Part shown: one piece after another, positions 13,363-26,200 of the stretch
How positions within the stretch are numbered: position 1 is the stretch's first letter
How the letters are laid out: each line of letters starts with the position of its first letter
Assembly (NCBI GenBank): GCA_024138025.1
Contig: JAMXBD010000237.1
Span: 1,240,001 to 1,304,000 of the forward strand
From: Combretum micranthum
Taxonomy: Eukaryota > Streptophyta > Magnoliopsida > Myrtales > Combretaceae
Length of the DNA stretch: 64,000 nucleotides
Reading direction: 5' to 3'
Made by a program: the position numbers and the translations under genes
Notes under the pieces: model-generated
Told to the model about the DNA's origin: nothing
What the model saw: only the letters and a program-made list of their open reading frames with translations
Databases searched by the model: none

Positions 13363-13519
13363 CTCTTTTATCAAATTGAGTGATTTAAACAATATGGCTA
13401 ACAACAATGTTGTAATTAATCGAGCACCTTTCTTTGATGGTTTGAATTTTTCATGTTGGAAAATGCATATGGTAACATATATTAAAGCTAATGATTATGA
13501 TTCATGGCAGGTTATTTCC

Positions 13520-14744
13520 AGTGTTGTCAAAATCAGATCAACGTTTGACCCGGATATGCCGGGACGTTGGGGTTCGAATCGAGGTCATAAAAAATGAAAT
13601 TTTAAGTTAAATTATAATTATGAAGATAAATAAATGAAATATACATTAATATCATCATATTTATAGGTAAGATATGTTTCATAAGTGTCTTGCAATATTA
13701 ATTTATTAGTTTAAAATAAAAAGTTTTTTTTTTAAGAAAAGCACATAATAATATTTATAAATTTTCATTTTTACAAAAAGAAAAGAAGAAAAGCACATGA
13801 TTAAATATAGATATTGTAAATGTTCATTTATATAAATGATTTTATATATATGTATACATTATAGATATAATGTAGTGCAATTTTAAATGTTCATTTGTTC
13901 ATATAAATTAAAAATTATAAAATAAACCTCGTCCATTAATAAATTATAATTTAAAAAACAAATAAACAAAAAAGCTATGGCCAAAAAAAAAACTAAAAAG
14001 CAAATAGAATCTATCCACCAATTCATTGCAGACTTGATTGAGAAAGTGGGCCTACGGGCTCTAGCAAACATGTGGGTTACGTCGATGGTGATGATGCCGA
14101 TTTCCATTTGGCGGTGAAGGTTTTCAAAGAAGAAAGGTTCGGTAAATGTGTAGTTATGGGTTTTGGTAAATGTCGGTATTAATTCTGATGGTGTTCAATC
14201 CTAATTGTCACAATCTGTGAGTGTGTTCAACGAGTGTGTTTTTTGGAGACTTGACTTTCGGTCTTGAAAGCACTGGGCTCACTAGCACTGAGCCAACTCG
14301 TTGAGTTGCGATGTCGAAGGTGATTGCAAGTTCGGTTTATGTTTTCTACATTCTGCCTGAAGGAGGAGATAGATCTGGTTGGGATTTTCAATGATGATAA
14401 TGAGTTACGGATGAAGATGACTGGTGGGCTTGAGTTTGGGTAGGGCCAACGCAGATAGGTTTGGCAAGAGATTGCGCATTTTGTTGTACAGCAACTGGAA
14501 ATGTGCCTTTTGATTTGCAGTGAGCCAACAACCAATCTTTGTTTTTTTTTTTTTTTTAAACAAGAGTGCATTTCGATCTGGCTAACTCGTCAAGTCAACT
14601 GATTCACGGTTGAATCGGTCAGATTGCTCAGATCTAGCCAGTTCAAGTAAAAAAAGAGTTAAAAGTCAGACCCGACCCGCCTTTCGTGTTGATTCCGATC
14701 AAACCAGTTCAAATCGGTCGGTCAGGGCCGGTTTTGACAACCTT
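13520..14744. mobile_element. Non-autonomous MULE-like DNA element in Copia-1 gag
   Basis: 1225 bp bounded by short inverted ends: AGTGTTGTCAAAA on the left and TTTTGACAACCTT on the right. It is flanked by GGTTATTTCC (13510-13519) and GGTTATTCC (14745-14753), a 9-10 bp target duplication that points to the Mutator superfamily. The terminal identity is short (about 10 bp in common), so hAT cannot be fully excluded. There is no transposase. The inner part from about 14020 to 14560 is richer in GC than its surroundings and might be captured host sequence, but I recognise no gene in it. Confidence 0.6.
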
Positions 14745-15402
14745 GGTTATTCCATAGGAGATAATGTAATTACTTTGAATGGAAATTCAACCTTATCAGA
14801 TTCCAAGAAGAAGATCATTGAGAAGAATAACAAAGTAAAGAATCTGTTGCTGACCACCATTGCTACATCAGAATTCTATCTGATATCTTCTTGTGGAATT
14901 GCAAAGGAAATTTGGGATACATTATCAGACACATGCGAAGGAAGTAATACCATGAAAGAGACTAAGATAAAAGCTTTAGTTCAACAATATGAATTATTTA
15001 AATTTAAAACTGATGAAACTATCAAAGATGCATTTAATAGGTTCACGGCAATAACCAATAGGCTTACGTTTCTTGGGAAGAAGCTTCCTAATCAATACCT
15101 CATAAGGAAAATGCTAAGGATACTGCCATCATCTTGGGATGCAAAGAAAACAACCATAGAAGCTCAAGATCTAAATAAGCTTACTCTTAGCCAACTAAGA
15201 GAAAAGCTGATGGCGTATGAGTCTCACATAAAGTCCACGCATGGAATTGAAAGTAGTATCAAAGGAATTGCATTCTAGGCCAAGAATGCTATCGCTAATC
15301 AAGATGAATCTGATGATAATGAGAATGATGAAGAAGAAGACTTAACCCTCATTGATTGAAAGCTAAACCAATTTCTCAAGAAGCAAAGTGGTAAGAAGTT
15401 TA

Positions 15403-15848
15403 TGTAAGATTATTTTATAATTTTATGATTCAATATTCAATGAATTCAATTTCAGGATCTTTGAACTACATGATTTTCGCATGTATAGTTGGATAAATGA
15501 ACGCACCTTTGTCCGTAGTTGAATATCAAAGAACGAAATCTCTCGTTTCTTTAAGAGACACCTTATCCCTCCAATCCAACCTTATTTCACCAAAGGAATA
15601 ATTTCTCTTCCTTTCCCTTAATTTGATGTGATTGATTTTAAGGTAAAACAAGAGTGAAAAAAAAAATAGCCACACTTTAATGCCAACTCTTGTATATATA
15701 TATAAGGATAGGAAGAGGACCATACGTCTTCATGAAATGGTAAGGGGTGTCTTCCATCAAGACACCCATTATGAAGAGTCATGTCATTTAGATTAAAAGT
15801 CACGACTCTTCTAAAATAAACTTACATAATGGGCCACAAATTCTAACA
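15403..15848 (-). repeat. Copia-2 3' LTR
   Basis: Minus-strand sequence starts TGTTAGAATTTG and ends CTTACA. Paired with 21309-21755. Confidence 0.95.
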
Positions 15849-15859
15849 TTCTCCCACTT
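15849..15859 (-). other. Copia-2 polypurine tract
   Basis: Minus strand reads AAGTGGGAGAA directly against the 3' LTR, the usual plus-strand priming site. Confidence 0.9.
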
Positions 15860-16227
15860 GGCCCATATATGTTTCTTAATAACTTAGAATAAACATAATG
15901 TGCATGATAAAATTATTTTAAGTCTTCGTTATGTTGATTGTACCATTATATCACATTAATTAAATTAAAAATTAATTAGAGTCATGGCGGTTGTACGTCA
16001 TCATCTCGACATAGTTCCTTCCATGTATTACATAATTAATCTCTAATTTGACCTTAACTTGATGAAGAGATAAATAAAGGTCTAGCTTTAATGTCTTTAT
16101 GAAGACAATTCCTGTTAACATAATTCTATTTCAATCATGTATACAATATAGAAAATAGGAAATAACAGAAATACAATAATTGAGCTCGAGAGTGTCATAC
16201 AAACAAAATACAATAATCTTTAATCAG

Positions 16228-19200
16228 GACGTCCTATAATGCCCATTTTTTCAACATGTTCTCTAAAAATATTAGGTCATAATCCTTTTGTTAATGATCT
16301 GCAATCATTAGTTTCGTACTATTATGTTCGATTGACACCCTTTGTTTCTGAACTTCTTCTTTAACGACCAAGTATTTAATCTCCATGTGTTTTGCACCCT
16401 TTGAATACTTGTCGTTCTTTGAGAAGAAGACCGCTGTGGAGTTGTCATAGTAAATTTTCAGTGGCTTACTAATAGTGTCGACAACTTGAAGCCCCGCAAT
16501 AAAATTTTGCAGCCATAAACCATGAATTGTGGATTCAAATCAAGCCATAAATTCTGCTTCCATAGTTGATGCAACAATGATAGAATGCTTCGTACCCTTC
16601 CATGAGATTACCCCTTCAGCTAATAGGAACATGTAACCAAAAGTGGATTTTCTTGTATCAACACATCCAGCATAATCCGAATCTGAATAAATAATCACCT
16701 ATAACTGATCGGACCTTCTATAAGTGAGCATGTGGTCCTTTGTACCTTACAAGTATCTCAAAACTTTCTTGTCAGCGTTCCAGTGATCTAATCCTGGATT
16801 ACTTGATATCTGCCCAACATCCCAACACTAAAACTGATGTCGAGTCTGGTACAAGTTTGAAGATACATCAAACTCCCAACAATAGATGCATAAGGAATTG
16901 TTGCCATTTGTTCTCGTTCCAAATCATTCTTTGGACATTGCATAATACCAAATATATGTCCTTTTTGAATTGGCACTATACCTACTGAATGTCTATCCAT
17001 CTTAAATCTTTCTAGAACTTTATTGATATTAGCCTTTTGGGATAAGCATAACAATCCTTGTGATCTATCACGAAATATTTCAATTCCTATCACATATGTT
17101 GCCTCTCTCATATCTTTTATTTCAAAGCTCTTAGAAAGAAAATTCTTAGTTTCACGTAATAAACCAAGGTCATTAGCAGCAATCAAGATATCATCAACAT
17201 ACAAGACTGAGAAAACAATTTTGCTCCCACTAATCTTCATGTATATACATCGATCAACGGTGTTTTCTTTGAAACCAAAAGAAGTTATGGTATCATTGAA
17301 CTTAAGATACCATTAGCGAGAAGCTCGTTTTAGTCCATATATTGACTTCTTAAGTTTACACACCATATGCTCCTTTCCTTTAATTGAGAAGTCTTCAGGT
17401 TGGTCTATATAAACTTCTTCCAAATCTCTATTAAGAAAGGTGGTCTTAACATCCATTTGATGTAACTCTAGATCATAATGAGCAACCAAAGCGAAAATGA
17501 TCCTAAGTGAGTCTTTATTTGAGACTGGTGAAAAAGTTTTTTTATAATTAATGCCATCCTTCTGAGTGAAGCCTTTGGCAATAAGTCTGGCTTTATGTCG
17601 TTCAACATTGCCATTTGAGTCTCACTTTATCTTAAAGACCCATTTATAACCAACTCTTTTACATTCTTTTGGCAATTCAACGACTTCCTAGACTTGGTTT
17701 TGATCTATAGACTTCATTTCATCTTTCATGGCATTTACCCACTTAGTAGAATCATTACACTCCATGACTTATGAGAACGAAACTAGATCATTGTCAATTC
17801 CAACGTCAAGTTCTGACTCTTGTAGATAAACCACATAATCATTAGGAATAGCAGATCTTCTCTCTCTTTGAGATCTTCTTAATGCTGTTTCATGTGGTTC
17901 CTCTACTAAAGAGGTATCATTTATAACCTCATGATGTGTTTGATCCATTACATGCTGTTCTTCACTTTGGTGAGGTTCTACAATATTAGGATCAATTGGC
18001 TTAGAAGGCAAAAGTATAGGAACTTCTACCCTAACTTCTTTAATGCACACATCATGTTGTTCTTTACTCCCACTAATTTCACCATTTTCAATGAACTTGG
18101 CATTTTCGGTTTAAATAATTCTTGTACTATGATTAGGATAGTAAAACCTAAATTCTTTGGACTTTTCAGGATATCCTATAAAGAATCCACTAACTATTCT
18201 AATGTCTAATTTCTTTTCTTGTGGATTATAAAACCTTACTTCTGCAGGACAACCCCACACATGTAGGTGTCTTAAACTAGGTTTCCTTCCAGTTCACAAT
18301 TCAAATGGGGTCTTTGGAACTGTCTTACTAGGAACCATGTTCAGCAAATATACTGCATTTTCCGTGCATAAACCCACATGGATATAGGTAAAGATGAATG
18401 ACTTAACATACTCCTAACCATGTCCAATAATGTACGATTGTGCCTCTCTGCCATGCCTTTCAAGAAATTTGGCAAATGGACCTAAACATTGTCATAATTC
18501 ATCATACTTCCCATAATATTCACCACCCCTATCTGATCTTATAATTTTTACTTTTCTATCGAATTGTCTCTCAACCTCATTAATGTACACCTCAAGGGCA
18601 TTCACATATTGAGATTTTTCATGCAAAAGAAAGACATGAATATAACGTGAAAAATCATCAATAAAGGTGATAAAATATTTTTCTTCACTAAAAGATGGAT
18701 CATCGAAAGATCCGCATATGTCTGTATGTATAATTTCAAGAAGTCGCGTGCTTCTTGTGGTCCTTTCTTAGTGTGTTTGGTTTGTTTCCCTTTAATACAA
18801 TCAACACACATTCCAAGGTCAGTAAAATCCAAAGTAAGAAGAATTTCATTCTTTACTAATCCTTGTAATCTTTCTTTGGATATGTGACCTAAGCGTTTAT
18901 GCCACAAGTAAGTAGAGTTATCATTAACCAAACCACGTTTAGTTCCAATATTATGATGCGAGGTCAATAAGGTCTCAGCAAAATAATCATCAAGTTTAAA
19001 CTTGTAAAGACCATCACATAAAATTCCCGAGCCATACAGTTTATTGTCCTTATACAAACTGAAAGATTCAAATCTAAACTTAAAAGAAAAACCTAATACA
19101 TCAAGTTTTGACAAAGAAACTAAATTGTGAGAAAATGTGGGAACATAAAGGGTTTGGAACAAATCTAAGTGATGCCCAGTCTCTAAAATCAAGCGATAAG

Positions 19201-19333
19201 TCCCGATTCCTTCAACTTAAGCTTTGTTTCCATTTCCCATGAACACAAAATTTTCATCTGGCTTTATAGTTTGGATCGTAAGGAATCCTTGCATCATATT
19301 AGAAATATGAGTTGTTGAGCCAGAATTAATCCT
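16228..19333 (-). pseudogene. pol: Copia-2 pol (protease, integrase, RT, RNase H)
   Basis: In order on the minus strand: protease near 19330-19280, reading NSGSTTHISN where the family has DSG(A/S), so the catalytic Asp is Asn (codon 19325-19327). Next the GAG-pre-integrase zinc domain (LWHKRLGHISKERL ... CVDCIKGKQ), then integrase with HTDICG, SDRGGEY and AERHNRTLLDM recognisable in different frames. The reverse transcriptase has HQMDVKTTFLN near 17460 and the catalytic YVDD at 17190-17201. RNase H follows, with STMEAEFMA near 16560 and a conserved terminal block to about 16240. Many stops and several frameshifts; the longest open pieces are 18602-19192 and 16788-17240. Confidence 0.92.
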
Positions 19334-20310
19334 TCAGGTATTATAAGGGACTTGTGTAAGATTTGATTCAAAACAAACAAAAGCACAAGGCTTACCTTTC
19401 TTTTCTAACCACGCCTTACGTTTCAAGTAGTCTTTCTTCAAGTGTCCAATCTTTCTACATAAATGGCACTTGATTTCCCTTTTGTGGATTTGTGCACCTT
19501 TAGAGGATTCATTCAGGTTATGTAGACCTTTTTTCTTGCCTTTTCTAGCCCTTTTCTTTGAACTTGATGCAACTTCTTGATGACTTGTAAAATGAATAGA
19601 ATGAGTCTTTTGGTTCTTTAATCTTGTTTCCTCCTGAATCAACATACTGGTCAATTCATTGATATTCCACTTATCCTTTATAGTGTTATAATTCATTTGA
19701 AAAGGCCACTATTCAGGAGGCAAGGAGTTCAGTATAAACTGTACCAAAAAGAACTCATCTACAGTCATTCCTAAAGTCCTTAATTTTGCTGCTATATTCG
19801 TCATTTCAAGGACATGCTCATGCATAGTACGAGACCCATCAAATTTCATGTTGGTCAAAGTACCCATCAATGTACTAGTAAGAGACTTATCATAGTTTGA
19901 GACTCTTCCACAAATTTAATGAATTCCTTAGCATTATCAATTTGGGGAAGAGTAGCTTTAATGTTGTTTGCTACTGTCATTCTCATAAACATTAGGCTTA
20001 ATCTATTTGATCTCTCCCAAAGTTTATGGAGACGTTTTTCATCATCACTGCTTTCATCAGTAATAACAGTGGGTTTCTTAATTTGAAAGGATAAGTCCAG
20101 ATCTAAAACAACTAATTGAAATTGGACCTGCTCATACCAATCTAAGAAATTCAATCCATTGAATATTGGAACAGATGAAACATGAGAATGCAGAGAAACA
20201 CGAATAGATACTGCAATAATTAAAGAAACAATGTACATTAATGCTTTGGACAAACATAAAAATTCAGATTCAATCATCTCATGGAATAACATAATCATAT
20301 ATATCAAAGT
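19334..20310 (-). pseudogene. gag: Copia-2 gag
   Basis: The upper part (20220-19867) reads VPIFNGLNFLDWYEQVQFQL, the copia gag N-terminal motif, and continues through a conserved gag core. A frameshift near 19867 is followed by a motif-rich section reading FDGSRTMHEHVLEMTNIAAK. The last part (19696-19334) ends with a lysine-rich stretch and a zinc knuckle CHLCRKIGHLKKDY in which the fourth metal ligand (normally Cys) is Tyr, encoded at 19427-19429. Gag would package the element RNA. Frameshift, stop and the altered knuckle make this copy non-functional. Confidence 0.85.
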
Positions 20311-21294
20311 ACACCTTTGGGTGATACGAAAATATATAACCATTAACCATAATAAACAAGCATACATGCAATTTGACATATTTGCTATCTTTGGATATAC
20401 AAATAAATCAAATAAACATACTTATCAAAGACACTTGCATTATATATTATAAGAACAAAAATAATCTTTGGATGATTTATAATGTCTTATAATAACAAAC
20501 TTTAATTTACCCAAATCATATCATATTATGTCATTTGCAACTATGGGTAAAAATATTTAAATAAATGTAATGAAATTTATAAACTTAATGATTTGGTCAC
20601 TTTGGTGACTAACAAACGATTCATTAAATAAATTTCTCATACACCACAATAATCAAAATACAAATATTTATAGCCATATTTCATCAAAAAAACATTGTGG
20701 CATATATTTTCAAGTTATAATATATTATCCAATTTTTTTTTTCTTTTTATTTTCACAATGAAGGCAATAATGTTTCAACAGACCAGTAAACAATGAATGT
20801 TTGAAAACATTTCCAAATTACTATCATGCTTCAACGGTTAGAAAACGGAAAAGCGTTAATGTCTACAGTCTCATCTTTGCCACTTAAATTTGATGGTCCA
20901 TTAACATTTATGCCTTTTTGACAAATTATAAAATGCGGATCAGAAATGCGCATCATTTTTTTTTTACACCATTGATTTCTATTTTCTAGCATCCATGCCT
21001 CAATATTATTATTATTAGTTTTTTGTTTTCTAGCACATCGTCGTGTTTCATAAAGACGACAATTATTAACTTATGGCAGTATTTCTGTATAATAGCATTT
21101 GAAAATTGAAAGTCGTTGATGCCTGCCACAAATGGTCATGTACTTTCACCTAGAAAACTTACAAATAGCATTTCACAAGTATTGACGGTTTGGAGAATTT
21201 AATTTGAAACTTCCATGTAAAATAATTAGAACATTCACAATGCGTACAAGAATATTAAAGGTGATAATCAGAAAATCATGATTTCTTAAACCAT

Positions 21295-21306
21295 GCTCTG
21301 ATACCA
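21295..21306 (-). other. Copia-2 primer-binding site
   Basis: Minus strand reads TGGTATCAGAGC, an exact match to the plant initiator-methionine tRNA 3' end complement, two bases inside the 5' LTR. Confidence 0.95.
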
Positions 21307-21308
21307 CA

Positions 21309-21755
21309 TGTAAGGTTATTTTATAATTTTATGATTCAATATTTCATGAATTCAATTTCAGGATCTTTGAACTATATGATTTTCACATGTATAGTTCGAT
21401 AAATGAACGTACCTTTGTCCATAATTAAATTTCAAAGAATGAAATCTCTCGTTTCCTTAAGAGATACGTTATCCCTCCAATCCAACCTTATTTCACCAAA
21501 GGAATGATTTCTGTTCCTTTCCCTTAATTTGATGGATGGATTTTAAGGTAAAACAAGAGTGAAAAAAAAAATAGCCACACTTTAATGCCAACTCTTGTGT
21601 ATATATATATAAGGGTAGGAAGATGACCATATCCTTTCATGAAACGGTAAGGGGTGTCTTCCATCAAGACACTCATTATGAAGAGTCATGTCATTTAGAT
21701 TAAAAGTCATGAATCTTCTAAAATAAACTTACACAATGGACCACAAATTCTAACA
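21309..21755 (-). repeat. Copia-2 5' LTR
   Basis: Same structure as the 3' LTR. A TATA-like AT run lies in both copies (about 15690-15705 and 21598-21613). Confidence 0.95.
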
Positions 21756-22439
21756 GTTTAGTGTGTTGAAGAAAACTACTAAATATAAGAAAAATGATGC
21801 AGGAAAAGCTTACAAGGAAAAATAAAAGAAAAAGGAGAAGAAAGAAATTTAGTGCTATGAAAGCAAAAAGCCATGACACATCAAATATGAATGTCCTACC
21901 TTGATAAAGAATACATTTAACAAGTTTAATAAAAGTGATAAAAAGTTGAATACGCTTATATCTTCATAAAGATCAAGCAATGAAAAATATGGTTTAGGTT
22001 ATGAAAATGGATCTATATCAAATGCAAATAAGAAAATAGTATTTGTTAAAGGTAAAGAAATAGCTAATGCTTAACCTGATGTTGAAAAGAAGAATGAGAC
22101 AAATATAAATGTAAAACCTATAAGTTATCCATGAAAGTATAGTAGAAGGTATTCTAGAAGGAATTATCCATCTAGAGGATACCATAGAGCAAATACCGCT
22201 TAGTATTATCAAAAGTTCCAAGGATGAATAGGTATAATGAGGTAAAAAACGCGTATTAAAAAAATTATTCCTATGCATGTTATTTTTGCAATAAACATGG
22301 TCATATAGAAAAAATACTGCTATTACAAGAGAATCAAGCTTGGTAATGATCAAGTTAATCATATTGATAATACAAGCTTATCTTTCAAAGGACCCAAGCT
22401 AGTTTGGGTTCATAAAAAGGTATAATTTGTTTGTTAGTG

Positions 22440-22503
22440 ATTTCAGGTACTTGAGGCTAAGTGCATATGGATATGAACTTGATAAATGAGTACTTCAAAT
22501 GGT

Positions 22504-22534
<31 letters not shown>

Positions 22535-23223
22535 GACTCTCATGTACAAAAGGAACAGCTAATTGATTGGTATTGATTTTCCAACTCTCTCAAATGTTTT
22601 GATTATTTGCTCTTTATGATCTTAAATAAATTCACTTGAAATACGTTGTTTTTGTAAATATAAAATTAGTTGATATCATATTAAGAAAAGCATAGTTTCT
22701 AAAAGAAATTTATAAAAGGGAAGAAGACAAAAGAAAATGAATTTTTTTTTGAAATAAAAAGGGGGAAGAAATGTTAGAAAAAAAACAAGTAAAACGAACA
22801 AATATATGGAAATTGTTTTAATATGTAATTTTTGCTATGTGTATGTTAAACGTACAAAACTCTACATCATATGACAAAATTCTACATTAAATGTTAAAAT
22901 TCTGCATAATATGACAAAATTTTGATATATTTATGTAACAAAGCATCAAATTTTGTTTTTACTCCAGTTCTTATGCAATTTTCTGCAACTTTTTTAAAAA
23001 AATTCTGCATTATTATATAATTCTACTATTTTAAGAAATTTATGCACTAAAATGTTAATATTTGGACTTCTATACATACTTGAAAAGTGTGCTTGTCTTT
23101 TGCATTAATGAAATTCATATTTGGTAATTTTTTTTTTAAATTTATATTTTGTTGATAACAAAAGGGGGAAGGGAATTATTTTTGTTTGACAAAAGGTTTT
23201 GTTGTCATAAAAAAATGACAGAA
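22440..23223 (+). other. Copia-1 3' non-coding region
   Basis: Between the end of gag and the right LTR there is only AT-rich sequence, including an AT run at 22507-22533 and two purine blocks (aaaaagggggaagaa near 22758 and caaaagggggaaggg near 23159) that could be polypurine tracts. Pol is missing. Confidence 0.55.
22507..22533. repeat. (TA)n microsatellite
   Basis: Uninterrupted TA dinucleotide run inside the Copia-1 3' region. Confidence 0.95.
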
Positions 23224-26200
23224 TGTTAGGTTATCTTAAAATAGGTTTTGATGATGATAAAAGTATAAAAAATTACTAATGAGTTTATCAAGTATACAGT
23301 TTTGAGTTAAAGAGAAATAAGAAAAATGAACAGTTATCAAAAAAGTTCTACAGAAGGTTCACTAAAAGTTTGATAGCAAAACAATTTATCCAAAAGGTTT
23401 TACAGAAGGTTTACTGTAATTTTTTATAGCAAAATAGTTTCATGGAATTTTATTGTTCATCGATTCAGTTTTGATCAAATTTCTTCTAAATCAGTTCAAA
23501 TAAGTATATTGATGACCTATATAATATATGGATAATTAATTAATAATGAAGGATAGAGGTGTACTATAATGTTGTTTAAAAGGGTATTTTTTGTCCTTTA
23601 ACAGATGAATTTAGAATTGAGGGAATTGTTCACGAAGAATCAAAAAAGGAGGAGCTAGGCCGGCTATAAGCCGCTTGCCTAGAGATGTAAGGACTTCGGC
23701 CTTGGTTGAAAAGCCACTGGTGTAAAATTTAAAGACCGCTGGCATTGATAAGAAAGGCTGTCGGCATAAGGTCGGCATTAGATGTTGGACTTTTCAATCT
23801 TTATTTTTAAGCCGCCCCTGAGCCACCGGCTTTGTACCAGCCTTCTTTTGCACCTGTTTCCCTAGTTTCCTAATCTATTCTTTGTCTGCTAAAGGTCTAT
23901 AAATAAATCCTTAAGTCCTTGGAACCCAAAGTGCTCTCAAGAGTAAGACCTAGGTAATATCGATTCTATTCTTTTTCCTTTAGTAATCCTAAGTTATTTA
24001 TTCTAAGTTTATGCATTATTTTTGAAGGAAATCAAGATCTTGAGGAGTGTGAAGAAACCCTAAGTTTGATTTGAAGTTTTGTGTTGTTGCTATTCAAGGA
24101 GGAAGGTGAGATTATGTTAGGATTTTATGATTCTTGGGATTAGATGATTATAGGAATATGTTTATCTATGTGGTTTCAGTTTTGAGAATAGTTGTTGTTT
24201 GTGTTCAGGTGATTTTTTTTTTTTTTTATTTAGGTTTCTCGTTCTCAAAGTGAATCCAGGTACAACCTTACCATGTTTGTTGATTGTGCTTATAGGATTA
24301 AAATTGTAAAATTGACCTAATATTATTTGACTTTAATTGAATCTTCTGTTGATTGTGATTGGTTGCCATTAGTAAAGACCAGACAGACTGTGATACTAAC
24401 ACTAGCAACTTGATGATCCTTGTGTGGCATTATCTTGAGTTGAGTTGCACCTAGAGATGATTCTGGTAGTTTAGGAGTACTGCGTGTACAACGTCCGGGT
24501 GTGTAGAAGATTGTCAACACCATATATGTATACATTACCTATTTTCTATATCAGTTGTTTTTAGGGAGTCTTGAGATATTCCGAGTTTAAGATTAGTGTA
24601 CAATGGTTTTGAACTGTATTGTGTGATGGTTAATTAAAGATAATAAATTGTATTTGTTGCATTAGTTATTAAGTTGTGGTGATATTGCTTATTGCTTTTT
24701 CATGTGCATGTGTTTTCGGTTCGATGTATTAGGCATTTTCGCTCATTCTTTTATCTTTTTCAGAAATAGATGAAGACTATGGGGAGTAATAATAGACCAG
24801 ATTATCCTGTTGATATTTAGATTTTTTAGATTAGAGATAGTGGTTTGGAAAGAGCACATGATGTTTTGTTTAGCTTTTGAGATTTATTTTGTGTTTAAGG
24901 ATTTTCTTATGATATTTTAAGTTGGTTTTTAGTTCATGCTAATAGATGATGTAAGGATGTTTTATTTTTTTAGTATTAATGTTACCTTATTGATAGTAAT
25001 TGGTGATATATGATGTTTATTTGTGGATTAGAGGAATTTTATAGCCTTAGTGTGTCTATCTCTGTTGAGGACTCGTAGTGGGCTGATAACGCCTTTTGGT
25101 TAAGGCATTACAACCTAGCTTCGAGAAAATGGGTATTTTTGGATAATATACTCATTTATTCTACTAAAGTTGGTTAATATCCATGTGGTTAAATCAAGAT
25201 CAATTTTATCAAGTTATCAAGTTTTAAATAACAATTTCGCTCTCCAGGTGTTCATATCTATATAGCACGTGAAGAGATGAAGTTAGAGGATAAAGTTTAT
25301 TATAAGAAGTTGCCTTCATAAAAAGAAAAAAAGATAACGATTGTAGATTTCCAATATTTATGGGATTTTATTTAAATCATTTGAAGATTTAGATTAGAAT
25401 GAAACTTATCCATTTCTACACAAGTTTTGAAGTTTGAGTTATACCAGATTTGGAACTAGGTTGAACGAATTCTTAATGATATGTGCAAGACAGTTTTAGA
25501 AGATAAGCTTAAAAACATCAAGTAACATTCAAATTTGAATTCAATCAAAAGATAGAGATCAAGATATCATCCGAGATTTTTATAGGAGGACTTATCCAAC
25601 ACCCTGCAACAAATTTTTCAAACATTCAAGAGTAGTATATGATATCTCAAAGCTTCCTTCAAATGTTTTTTACAAGACTGAAAAACAAAGAGAACTCCCT
25701 GCTATTCAGAAAAAAAAGAGCTATACAAAGAGATCTCCCTACTATACAAGAGATAAAACATTTACGAGACAGAGAAAGAAAAAGAGGGAACACATGCTGA
25801 AATACAAAATTACACGCTAGTGTTCATACTGCATTTTGTGATCTAAAATTGTGCATACTTGCTTGCTGCAATTTTTTTTATTCGCTGTTCATCCCTTTGT
25901 TTGATAGAAGGAACTTGTGTGTTGCATTCTAGCTTGTTTTATTTACAAGATTAGTCTCTATAGTATCGATTATTAGCTTAAGGAAAACTGTGAGAATCGA
26001 GCAGAGTGAAATGTACTATCTTATGAACTGATTCGATTGGATACAGTGGAAAAAACCCATAAAGATGACGAGCCCCCGGCTCGGAGATAGAAAAGTAGAC
26101 TGACGCATAAGGTGGAATCACTATATATCGCTGACGTAGCTTTTCTTTCCATATTCTTTTAATCTCCTATAATTTATATTTTATTTATTTGTTTGTTCAA

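Larger units (their letters stand above)
15403..21755 (-). mobile_element. Copia-2: structurally complete Ty1/copia retrotransposon
   Basis: 6353 bp on the minus strand. LTRs 15403-15848 and 21309-21755 (446 and 447 bp, TG...CA ends) differ at roughly 30 positions by eye. A perfect 5-bp target duplication GTTTA flanks it (15398-15402 and 21756-21760). Primer-binding site (21295-21306) and polypurine tract (15849-15859) are in place. Domain order on the minus strand is gag, protease, integrase, reverse transcriptase, RNase H, as in Ty1/copia. Stops and frameshifts in every domain mean that it is no longer autonomous. It interrupts Copia-1 gag. Confidence 0.95.
13394..22350 (+). pseudogene. gag: Copia-1 gag, split by two insertions
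   Basis: Pieces: 13394-13519, 14754-15402, then 21761-22350. The start reads MANNNVVINRAPFFDG with a downstream SCWK motif, the usual N-terminus of copia gag (DUF4219-like). The second piece has the UBN2-like gag core (IWDTLSDTCEG, LVQQYELFKFK, RILPSSWDAK). The third ends with a zinc knuckle CYFCNKHGHIEK at about 22278-22313, where an extra A shifts the frame just before the last cysteine. There is a TAG stop at 15276-15278 and further stops downstream. Removing the MULE with one target copy restores the reading frame across 13519/14754, which confirms that the two pieces were one exon. Gag would form the capsid; this copy is dead. Confidence 0.78.

Noticed and set aside
14227..14571. Minus-strand open frame of 114 codons in the MULE-like element
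   Set aside because: Starts in a poly-lysine stretch from a poly-T run; composition is compatible with captured DNA, but no protein was recognised. Kept only as a note under the MULE finding.
17931..18209. Plus-strand open frame of 92 codons and others at 16740 and 17023
   Set aside because: Antisense shadows of the Copia-2 pol gene.
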